Of a stretch of DNA of 9,121 bases, positions 1 through 5,226 are shown one piece after another. A program made the translations under genes and the position numbers. The DNA is taken from positions 1 to 9,121 of the forward strand of contig CARAIG010000048.1 in NCBI GenBank assembly GCA_948938605.1, written 5' to 3'. Below the pieces are notes generated by a model that had not been told where the DNA came from, did not search any database, and was given only the letters and a program-made list of their open reading frames with translations. The DNA is from an uncultured Eubacteriales bacterium (GTDB lineage: Bacteria > Bacillota > Clostridia > Christensenellales > CAG-314). The first letter of the stretch is position 1, and the number at the start of each line of letters is the position of its first letter.

Positions 1-1071
1 AATGGCGGCTAACCGTAATATTTCGTCTCGCTTGTCTTCGGGCATTACCTTTGTCACTGCAAAGTTTCCGCGCGTTAAGGTACCGGTTTTATCGAATGCA
101 ACAACTTTCGATTTTGCCAAAAGTTCAAGATAATTGCTGCCTTTAATGAGTATTCCGTTTTTTCCCGCACACGCAATACCGCCGAAAAAGCCGAGCGGTA
201 TTGATATTACCAATGCACAAGGGCAGGACACAAACAAAAACATCATAGCGCGGCGCACCCAGGTCATCCAAATTTGACCGTTATTCATTCCCAATATTAA
301 CGGCGGCACAACGGCAAGCAGTACGGCTAAAACTACTACGATAGGAGTATAGTAACGGCTGAACTTGGTTATAAAGTTTTCCGCAGGCGCTTTGCGGCTA
401 GTGGCGTTTTCTACAAGGTCTAATACTTTTGCGACAGTGCTGTTGTCGTAAGTGGAAGTGGTTTTGATGTAAAGTACGCCGTCAAGGTTTAAACAGCCCG
501 ATATAACTTTGTCGTCGATTTTTGCTTTGCGGAGCAAACTTTCGCCGGTTATTGCCGATGTATCCAAACTGCATTCCCCTTTAATTACAATTCCGTCTAG
601 GGGGATTTTTTCACCTGTTTTAACAAGGATAGTTTCGCCTATTTCAATTTCGGACGGGTGTACTGTCGTCTCTGTCCCATCACGTAAAACAGTCGCTTGT
701 TCGGGGCGTATGTCCATAAGGCTTGCAATGCTTTTACGGCTTTTTCCTACGGCGTAGCGTTGGAACAGTTCGCCTATTTGATACAACAGCATAACTGCGG
801 TTGCGTCGACGTATTCGCCTATTGCAAACGCGCCGATGGTGGCAATGGTCATTAGGAAATTTTCGTCAAAAATTTTACCATGTATAATGTTGGTTGCAGC
901 CTTCCATAAAATGTCGTAACCGACAATTAGGTATGCGGCAACGGATAAACCCAGTTCTAACCATTCGAACCAACTAATAGAAGTTGCAATAGTGTATTTT
1001 AATATAAGTGTAACTACGGTTATTACGCTTGCTACGCCTATGCGTATAAGAGATTTAGTATTCCTGTTCAT
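1..1071 (-). CDS. cadA: Heavy-metal (Cd/Zn/Pb-type) P1B ATPase, 3' end cut by window edge
   Basis: N-terminal 357 residues of a heavy-metal-translocating P-type ATPase; the rest lies beyond the left edge. Visible landmarks: membrane helices near residues 8-25 and 34-50, the GKIFDENFLMTIATIGAFAIG stretch typical of bacterial CadA/ZntA (written here only as a family hallmark), the actuator TGES loop at 175-178, the transmembrane CPC motif at 283-285 followed by ALVISIPLGFFGG, and the phosphorylated Asp327 in DKTGT. The CPC plus ALVIS(I/T)P form is that of Zn/Cd/Pb exporters rather than Cu pumps. It would expel divalent metal from the cytoplasm using ATP. It has no N-terminal metal-binding domain; that role probably falls to the separate HMA protein encoded 2 bases upstream. 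No strong ribosome binding site precedes the ATG, so translation is probably coupled to that gene. Metal specificity is inferred from family motifs only. Confidence 0.95.
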   Translation of the reverse strand, partial: MNRNTKSLIRIGVASVITVVTLILKYTIATSISWFEWLELGLSVAAYLIVGYDILWKAATNIIHGKIFDENFLMTIATIGAFAIGEYVDATAVMLLYQIGELFQRYAVGKSRKSIASLMDIRPEQATVLRDGTETTVHPSEIEIGETILVKTGEKIPLDGIVIKGECSLDTSAITGESLLRKAKIDDKVISGCLNLDGVLYIKTTSTYDNSTVAKVLDLVENATSRKAPAENFITKFSRYYTPIVVVLAVLLAVVPPLILGMNNGQIWMTWVRRAMMFLFVSCPCALVISIPLGFFGGIACAGKNGILIKGSNYLELLAKSKVVAFDKTGTLTRGNFAVTKVMPEDKRDEILRLAAI

Positions 1072-1073
1072 AA

Positions 1074-1292
1074 TTAAATTTTCAGTATGCAGTCGGGTTC
1101 AATTCTCTTGCATACAGCCTTAATTTCTTTTAGTATATTTTCACTGTTGGTATCTTCAATATCCAATACCATTTTTTGCGTCACAAAACTGATGGATACG
1201 GAGTTTACTCCGTCAATTTTTTTAATTCCGTTTTCCATTTTTGCCGCGCAGTTTGCGCAGTCTAAATCTTGTAATGCAATTGTTTTTTTCAT
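1074..1292 (-). CDS. Free-standing HMA (heavy-metal-associated) domain protein
   Basis: A 72-residue protein that is a single ferredoxin-like HMA domain. The metal-binding CxxC is Cys12-Ala-Asn-Cys15 in the first loop, followed by the usual amphipathic helix (AAKMENGIKKIDGV) and the strand pattern VNSVSISFVTQKMVLDIED. The Asp just before the first Cys (DCANC) is common in HMA domains of Zn/Cd/Pb pumps, whereas Cu domains usually have MxCxxC. The start is fixed by AAGGAG seven bases upstream. It ends 2 bases before the ATPase start, and that ATPase lacks an N-terminal HMA, so the pair looks like a CadA split into two polypeptides. Likely role: cytosolic metal donor or regulatory domain for the pump. 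A general copper chaperone is the alternative, but its neighbours argue against that. Confidence 0.9.
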   Translation of the reverse strand: MKKTIALQDLDCANCAAKMENGIKKIDGVNSVSISFVTQKMVLDIEDTNSENILKEIKAVCKRIEPDCILKI

Positions 1293-1369
1293 TATTTACT
1301 CCTTGTTTAATAATATATTGTTTGTTAAATGTACTCATCTAAAATTTTGTGTTTATATTTTAAGTTACA

Positions 1370-1418
1370 AATTTTGTTATGTGCGCCAAACCCTGTTGGC
1401 TATGCGCTACGCAAAATT
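1370..1418. repeat. Imperfect 49-bp palindrome between regulator and HMA gene
   Basis: The 225-base gap between the regulator and the HMA gene holds a nested palindrome: outer arms AATTTTG (1370-1376) and CAAAATT (1412-1418), a middle GTGC/GCGC pairing with one wobble, and an inner GCCAA (1385-1389) / TTGGC (1396-1400) around a 6-base loop. On the operon transcript it would form an intercistronic hairpin. No U-run follows on the minus strand, so it is not a plain terminator. It could be an mRNA processing or stability element, or a REP-like insertion. I see no convincing promoter in the gap. Confidence 0.5.
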
Positions 1419-1517
1419 CATTGCTATATTAACTTTTTCTGTTTGCGTCCGCTTCTTTTAGTCGTTCAAGTTTTTTCTTATAAAGTTGATTGCTGTATAA
1501 AACTTGCAAGAAAAAGT

Positions 1518-1877
1518 TTACTCAACTACGTGTTCTATTGCTAAGTTAATAATGCTTAAAACGTGCGCGTCATCTAAACTGTAAAATATTTCTTTACCTT
1601 GACGCCTGTTTTTGACGAGCTTTGCTTGCCTTAGTATCCGTAATTGGTGCGATACTGCCGATTTTGTCATATTGAGTACTGTGCAGATGTCGCAAACGCA
1701 CATTTCCGCTTGCGTTAAAGCGGAAAGTATCCTGATGCGGGTTGAGTCGCCGAATATTTTAAACAGTTCTGCAACGTCATACAATGTGTCTTCGTTTGGC
1801 ATATCGACGGCTACTTGTTCGCATACTTCGTTATGCACGTGCTTTTGTTCGCAACATAAATCCTTATTTTCGTCCAT
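1518..1877 (-). CDS. ArsR/SmtB-family metal-sensing repressor (CadC/SmtB type)
   Basis: A 119-residue winged-helix repressor that should release DNA on binding Zn, Cd or Pb and so switch on the HMA-ATPase genes downstream. The start at 1877 follows AGGAGG with a short spacer; reading further upstream to 1913 would run into the operator. The ArsR core runs from ELFKIFGDSTRIRIL (37-51) to the recognition helix TKSAVSHQLRILR (71-83) and wing RRQGKEIFYSL (91-101). Two sensor sites are visible. One is Cys60-Val-Cys62 in helix 3, the position of the CadC CxC, with further Cys at 8, 9 and 19 in the N-terminal arm. The other is Asp103, His105, His116 and Glu119 in the last helix, matching the SmtB alpha-5 zinc site. 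Carrying ligands for both sites resembles CadC. I leave the symbol blank because CadC, SmtB and ZiaR cannot be told apart by eye. Confidence 0.93.
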   Translation of the reverse strand: MDENKDLCCEQKHVHNEVCEQVAVDMPNEDTLYDVAELFKIFGDSTRIRILSALTQAEMCVCDICTVLNMTKSAVSHQLRILRQAKLVKNRRQGKEIFYSLDDAHVLSIINLAIEHVVE

Positions 1878-1892
1878 TGTTATCCTCCTGCA

Positions 1893-1918
1893 AACAGTTG
1901 AACAATTATTCAACTGTT
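1893..1918. promoter_or_regulatory. Operator: perfect 10-6-10 palindrome for the ArsR-family repressor
   Basis: AACAGTTGAA (1893-1902) and TTCAACTGTT (1909-1918) are exact reverse complements around a 6-base AT spacer. The core TGAA-N6-TTCA is the half-site arrangement known for SmtB/CzrA-type repressors. It sits directly downstream of the -10 box, over the expected transcription start and just upstream of the ribosome binding site, so bound repressor would block initiation. This implies autoregulation of the operon. Confidence 0.88.
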
Positions 1919-1921
1919 ATT

Positions 1922-1950
1922 ATATTATGCCGATTATTATCATTTGTCAA
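1922..1950 (-). promoter_or_regulatory. Sigma-A promoter of the metal-resistance operon
   Basis: On the minus strand there is a perfect TTGACA -35 (1950-1945), a 17-base spacer and TAATAT as -10 (1927-1922). Predicted start is near 1915, inside the operator palindrome. Confidence 0.85.
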
Positions 1951-2279
1951 CACTTTTTAACAACTTTTTTGTAAAAATATTAAGTGGTGCAAAATTTATA
2001 TTTTGCAAAAAAGTGATTTGCTGTATTTGCGGCTGACGCTTGTTAGGAATTTTGTGTATAAGTAACTGCTCGGAGTAAAATATTATTAATATTTATAAAT
2101 AATAAAATTTTTAGTATTATAAGGCGTAGCATACGCGGGCATTGCTAAAATTATATATCGCGCAGAAATTTGCAGAATTATAGCTTGGATACAACGATGT
2201 ATGTAGTAACATAATTCTTATTTAAAAAATAGTATGTTTATAGAGCGTTTGCTCGAATAAAGTACAAGGAGAAGAAACT
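1951..2279. other. AT-rich intergenic spacer before the collagen-like gene
   Basis: No gene is supported here. It contains a perfect hairpin TGCAAAA-N6-TTTTGCA (1988-2007) without a U-run, a small GC-richer palindrome GCGTA-GCA-TACGC (near 2124-2136), and a GAGC-GTTT-GCTC hairpin shortly before the ribosome binding site (2243-2254). I find no convincing sigma-A promoter for the downstream gene. A sporulation sigma factor promoter is possible, but I could not fit a sigma-E, -G or -K consensus with proper spacing. Confidence 0.5.
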
Positions 2280-3383
2280 ATGAATTGTTGCAGAAGAAGA
2301 TGTAATTGCATTCACAACGAACCGAATGATGAACGTTTGGTTATAATCGAACGCGGCATTCGCGGTCCGCGCGGTTTTACCGGTCCGCAAGGAATAATGG
2401 GGCCTCCCGGCAATCAGGGCGCAACAGGTCCGCAAGGACCGCAGGGAATACAAGGCGTTCCCGGCGGTGGCGGTAATACAGGACCGACAGGTCCCACCGG
2501 TCCTAGGGGTGCAACAGGCGCAACGGGTGCGACAGGTCCCCAAGGTATCCCCGGAGTAACAGGTGCTACTGGTCCGCAAGGTTTACAAGGCGTTCAGGGT
2601 TTGCAGGGTGTTCAAGGTAATCCCGGTGTAACTGGACCTACCGGAGCCACAGGTGCTACGGGTGCTACTGGGGCAACAGGATTAAGCGGTGCAACGGGAG
2701 CCACAGGTGCTACCGGCTCGCAAGGTTTACAAGGTATCCAAGGTAACCCCGGCGCAACAGGTCCTACCGGTGCAACAGGCGCAACAGGTCCCCAAGGTTT
2801 GCAAGGTGTACCCGGTGTAACAGGTCCCACCGGACCTACGGGAGCAGATGGTGCAGACGGTGTTACGGGAGCAACCGGTCCCACAGGTGCAACCGGATCA
2901 GTCGGTCCGACAGGCCCAACAGGTGCTACGGGTGCGACAGGCGCAGCCAGTACAAACGGCTTGGCGGCTTACGGCGGACTGTATTCAACCGATACCTCAA
3001 CCGTTCCGTTGACAACTACCGCGGTTGACTTGCCTTTGGCGTCAACGTTGCCTGCCTTAAACGAAACTTACGGTGCAAATTCTATAACTGTCGATCTTGC
3101 AGGTGACTACGAACTTAACTACGGTATGGTCGGAAGTACCGTTCCCACGTCAATTGTCACGATGTCGGTAACTTCCAACGGAACTACAATTCCGTCCAGC
3201 CTTAAAATTAATGAATTTGCAAACGGTACGCCGCATACAATGACGGGTTCGACAATAGTCACGTTGCCTGCGGGCGCGGTGTTAACATTGCAGGCGTCAT
3301 CGGACGTTGCAACTACTTTTACGCCTACAACCGACAGCAACCGCTATCTTATTGCAAAAAAATTGGATAACGTAACGCCTTAA
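2280..3383 (+). CDS. BclA-like collagen-repeat protein, probable spore-surface glycoprotein
   Basis: A 367-residue protein in three parts. Residues 1-25 form a short Cys/Arg-rich head (CC at 3-4, C8, C10) with no signal peptide. Residues 26-223 are 66 uninterrupted Gly-X-Y triplets, rich in GAT, GPT, GPQ and GLQ. Residues 224-367 form a beta-rich, Thr-rich head beginning AAYGGLYS and ending RYLIAKKLD, which resembles the C-terminal trimerisation domain of Clostridioides difficile and Bacillus BclA proteins. AAGGAG lies 8 bases before the ATG. BclA proteins form the hair-like filaments of the exosporium, with Thr residues of GPT/GAT triplets glycosylated. Lack of a signal peptide fits assembly in the mother cell, and no LPXTG-type anchor is visible. 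The Cys-rich head may cross-link the protein to the coat. Spore location is inferred from family resemblance; a phage tail-fibre or cell-surface collagen-like protein is the alternative. Confidence 0.88.
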   Translation: MNCCRRRCNCIHNEPNDERLVIIERGIRGPRGFTGPQGIMGPPGNQGATGPQGPQGIQGVPGGGGNTGPTGPTGPRGATGATGATGPQGIPGVTGATGPQGLQGVQGLQGVQGNPGVTGPTGATGATGATGATGLSGATGATGATGSQGLQGIQGNPGATGPTGATGATGPQGLQGVPGVTGPTGPTGADGADGVTGATGPTGATGSVGPTGPTGATGATGAASTNGLAAYGGLYSTDTSTVPLTTTAVDLPLASTLPALNETYGANSITVDLAGDYELNYGMVGSTVPTSIVTMSVTSNGTTIPSSLKINEFANGTPHTMTGSTIVTLPAGAVLTLQASSDVATTFTPTTDSNRYLIAKKLDNVTP

Positions 3384-3463
3384 AGTTTAGCAAAAAATTA
3401 GATTGTTTTGCAATGTAAATCTGCCGATTGCTTGCGATTGACAATTTAATTTATTCAAAAGAA

Positions 3464-3491
3464 AAGACGCAGAGCTTTTGTTCTGCGTCTT
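3464..3491. terminator. Shared terminator between collagen-like gene and cold-shock gene
   Basis: Perfect 10-bp stem AAGACGCAGA (3464-3473) / TCTGCGTCTT (3482-3491) with an 8-base loop. On the minus strand the stem is followed by a T-rich run, so it best ends the cold-shock transcript; on the plus strand the run after the stem is poor in T, so termination of the collagen transcript may be weaker. The two genes converge on it. Confidence 0.8.
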
Positions 3492-3512
3492 AAATAATTT
3501 ATCGTGTGATAA

Positions 3513-3725
3513 TTATTCGGCGGGTGTAACGTTTGCCGCGCGGAGTTTTCCGTTTTTTGCGTCTTCTTCAATATCAAACGTAACTTTTTGACCGTCTTTT
3601 AATGTCTTAAAGCCGTCAATTTGAATGGCAGAGAAATGCACAAATATATCATCGCCACCGTTATCATTGGAAATAAATCCGTAACCCTTGCTTGCATCGA
3701 ACCATTTTACCGTACCTGTACTCAT
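3513..3725 (-). CDS. csp: Cold-shock protein (CspA/CspB family RNA chaperone)
   Basis: A 70-residue single cold-shock domain of the usual family length. It opens with TGTVKWF (residues 3-9), has RNP1 as KGYGFI (13-18) and RNP2 as DIFVHF (26-31), and ends with KVTFDIEEDAKNGKLRAANVTP. The aromatic residues of both RNP motifs (Trp8, Tyr15, Phe17, Phe28, His30, Phe31) form the nucleic-acid-binding face. It binds single-stranded RNA and DNA and melts mRNA secondary structure in the cytoplasm. A very strong AGGAGG lies 7 bases upstream of the ATG. The gene is a single unit with its own promoter, a structured leader of about 90 bases and a terminator. The family is certain; the paralogue letter cannot be assigned. 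Confidence 0.97.
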   Translation of the reverse strand: MSTGTVKWFDASKGYGFISNDNGGDDIFVHFSAIQIDGFKTLKDGQKVTFDIEEDAKNGKLRAANVTPAE

Positions 3726-3816
3726 TAAGGCACCTCCTAAAATTTTTGTAACGGATTTAGTAAATGCGGTAATATCAAAAGACGTATAGATACGAAGGAC
3801 TCACAACATCTGTTAC
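3726..3816 (-). promoter_or_regulatory. Structured 5' leader of the cold-shock gene
   Basis: The predicted transcript starts near 3816. Its 5' end (GUAACAGA) can pair with UCCGUUAC just before the Shine-Dalgarno: at DNA level TTTTGTAAC (3744-3752) and GTTACAAAA (3812-3820) are exact reverse complements, with two more pairs beyond a single mismatch. Inside the closed stem lies a self-complementary CGTATAGATACG (3783-3794). The fold would present or hide AGGAGG at its base, as in cold-shock mRNA leaders that change shape with temperature. The thermosensing role is inference. Confidence 0.55.
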
Positions 3817-3822
3817 AAAATA

Positions 3823-3851
3823 AGTATAGACCTCTTTTTGACAAATGTCAA
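3823..3851 (-). promoter_or_regulatory. Sigma-A promoter of the cold-shock gene
   Basis: Minus-strand TTGACA (3851-3846), 17-base spacer, TATACT (3828-3823). The -35 box is one half of a palindrome TTGACA-N2-TGTCAA spanning 3838-3851, which could also be an operator. Confidence 0.85.
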
Positions 3852-4053
3852 CATATTATTTTGCTAATTATATAATATTTTAATAACAATCTTAATGTCG
3901 GAGTCAAAAATAAAATCCGTTAATGAATTGTTTATTAATCTAAATTATACTTTAACGTACTGTCAAAACGAAGCCAAGAATAGTATTTGCTTTTTGTTGT
4001 TGTAATATACAGTTTGTCAATCGGCAAATTTGTCGTGAATATTGTCAAATGAC
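3852..4053. other. AT-rich spacer between divergent csp and ydcF-like promoters
   Basis: No gene is visible. The stretch from the csp promoter to the next promoter contains scattered TGTCAA words (3846, about 3961, about 4016 and about 4043), which read TTGACA on the minus strand. None of the upstream copies has a well-spaced -10 box. Confidence 0.4.
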
Positions 4054-4082
4054 TTGCAAATAGAAATTGTTAAATATATAAT
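4054..4082 (+). promoter_or_regulatory. Probable sigma-A promoter of the YdcF-like gene
   Basis: TTGCAA (4054-4059), 17-base spacer, consensus TATAAT (4077-4082). Predicted start is near 4089, giving a leader of about 25 bases to the ATG at 4114. Confidence 0.65.
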
Positions 4083-4113
4083 AATTAAAAATGTAAAAAC
4101 GGGAAGTTAAAAT

Positions 4114-4530
4114 ATGTTAATTGCAGTAGTGTTGGGCAACAGGATAAACAACGACGGCAGTATGAGCGGAATAATGTTGGAACGATTGAAAATGACAATC
4201 GATATGTATAAAAATTTAAAGCCGCACAAAATTATTTTGTCCGGCGGTGCAGCGAACAAAAAAGTTGCAATGTCCGAAGCGCAAATGATGTACGGTTACC
4301 TTGTCGAAAACGGCATTCCAAGCGAAGTTTTGGTGTTGGAGAATAAGTCGTTAACAACAAAGCAAAATGCCGAATTGTCCGTTCCGATAGCGGTAAAACT
4401 GGGCGCTACCGAATTGTTGCTGTGTACGTCAAGCGAGCATCTTAAACGACCGTATCTCAATCCCGTAAAATTGTTTAAAAAGCAACTTGCAAAGTATCCG
4501 ACTATAAAACTTTCAGTCTATAATAATTGA
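4114..4530 (+). CDS. YdcF/DUF218-family cytosolic protein
   Basis: A 138-residue DUF218 (YdcF-like, SAM-binding-fold) protein. Family hallmarks run in order: an opening strand LIAVVLGNRINNDGSMS (2-18), RLKMTIDMYK (24-33), the KIILSGG loop (39-45), SEAQMMYGYLVENGIP (54-69), the ENKSLTTKQNAE loop (76-87) and the SSEHLKRP turn (106-113). It has no signal peptide or membrane helix, so it resembles the soluble YdcF group rather than the membrane-anchored SanA/YgjQ forms linked to the cell envelope. It is slightly short compared with the usual 150-250 residues but appears complete. The ribosome binding site (GGGAAG, about 9 bases upstream) is weak. The reaction is unknown in most members. The gene is monocistronic with its own promoter and a terminator directly after the stop codon. 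Confidence 0.85.
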   Translation: MLIAVVLGNRINNDGSMSGIMLERLKMTIDMYKNLKPHKIILSGGAANKKVAMSEAQMMYGYLVENGIPSEVLVLENKSLTTKQNAELSVPIAVKLGATELLLCTSSEHLKRPYLNPVKLFKKQLAKYPTIKLSVYNN

Positions 4531-4531
4531 A

Positions 4532-4560
4532 AAAGCACCCCGATATATTTTGGGTGCTTT
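4532..4560. terminator. Bidirectional terminator between convergent genes
   Basis: Perfect 9-bp stem AAAGCACCC (4532-4540) / GGGTGCTTT (4552-4560) around an AT-rich loop. It has TTT after the stem on the plus strand and a run of five T on the minus strand, and serves the YdcF-like gene and the convergent membrane protein gene. Confidence 0.85.
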
Positions 4561-4573
4561 GTGCGTTATATGT

Positions 4574-5149
4574 CTAGCGACTACTTTGTTTTTTTTGCTT
4601 AGTTAGCAAGTAAAGTCCTACAATCGATACGGCGTCAATCACTGCCAATACGCCGATAATGCTACCCAAAATCGTAATGTACAATTTGGAAAAGTCTTCG
4701 GCTTCCTGTTGAACTTCCAAATAATTGGTTTTGCCTGTTTCGTACGGTATTATTGTATTGTCTTTATATACAAGTTCGACAATAGGGTAAGCCCAGCCGT
4801 CGCCCAAGTATTTGTCGGCAGATGTTATTGTAAATATTTCGTCTTTTTGCAATACGCTCAATAAACCGTTATTTATAGCCAAGTCAATGCTTTTTCCGAC
4901 AATTTTAAATTTATCGTAAAAATCTTTTTGGGAATGCTTAAATGTTATGCTTATGTAATCTTCTTCTACTACAAAAGATTCTACGGTACATTCGAATGTA
5001 GTGTAGTTTTCATCGTCGGCATAGTATTTTACACTGTTTAAATCGTAAGAGCACATAAACAACCAATATCCCAAAGGAAAAGTTGCCATTATAATCAGCA
5101 ATGAACATATGGATATTAATACTATACAAAATATTTTAATGCTTTTCAT
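4574..5149 (-). CDS. Hypothetical two-TM membrane protein with an extracytoplasmic domain
   Basis: A 191-residue protein I do not recognise. It has an N-terminal hydrophobic helix (about residues 5-30, after MKSIK), a polar domain of about 120 residues with alternating strand-like segments (such as YTTFECTVESFVVEEDYISITFKH), and a second hydrophobic helix (about 157-182) ending in the basic tail KQKKQSSR. By the positive-inside rule both termini are cytoplasmic and the middle domain is outside. The layout resembles DUF3592-type proteins, which also pair an N-terminal helix, a beta domain and a C-terminal helix, but I cannot confirm that. The ribosome binding site is weak (AAGAA upstream). It lies 77 bases downstream of mgtE on the same strand with no terminator between, so it may be co-transcribed with mgtE and share its Mg2+ control. 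Confidence 0.75.
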   Translation of the reverse strand: MKSIKIFCIVLISICSLLIIMATFPLGYWLFMCSYDLNSVKYYADDENYTTFECTVESFVVEEDYISITFKHSQKDFYDKFKIVGKSIDLAINNGLLSVLQKDEIFTITSADKYLGDGWAYPIVELVYKDNTIIPYETGKTNYLEVQQEAEDFSKLYITILGSIIGVLAVIDAVSIVGLYLLTKQKKQSSR

Positions 5150-5226
5150 ATGGATTTCTTGTGTTAGTTATACTTCCCGTTGTTAATAGCATTTGCTTAA
5201 TACAAAAACTGTATTTGATTTGTAAA

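Noticed and set aside
1087..1461. Plus-strand frames across the HMA gene and the following gap
   Set aside because: Antisense to a clear HMA gene and lacking ribosome binding sites.
1429..1509. A 26-codon minus-strand frame (TTG start) encoding a charged, Lys/Glu-rich peptide after the regulator
   Set aside because: No ribosome binding site, non-ATG start and very short; it may be chance or a remnant.
1878..1913. Twelve-residue N-terminal extension of the ArsR-family regulator
   Set aside because: It overlaps the operator palindrome and the ribosome binding site; the ATG at 1877 has the correctly placed AGGAGG.
2612..2884. Long minus-strand frame rich in Pro, Val and Ala within the collagen gene
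   Set aside because: It is the antisense shadow of the Gly-X-Y repeats.
2358..2948. Dense repetition that might look like a CRISPR array or DNA tandem repeat
   Set aside because: The repetition is protein-level Gly-X-Y periodicity with variable codons; there are no constant repeats with unique spacers.
3838..3876. A plus-strand promoter from TTGACA at 3838 divergent from csp
   Set aside because: No -10 box lies at a workable distance; the nearest TATAAT is 27 bases away.
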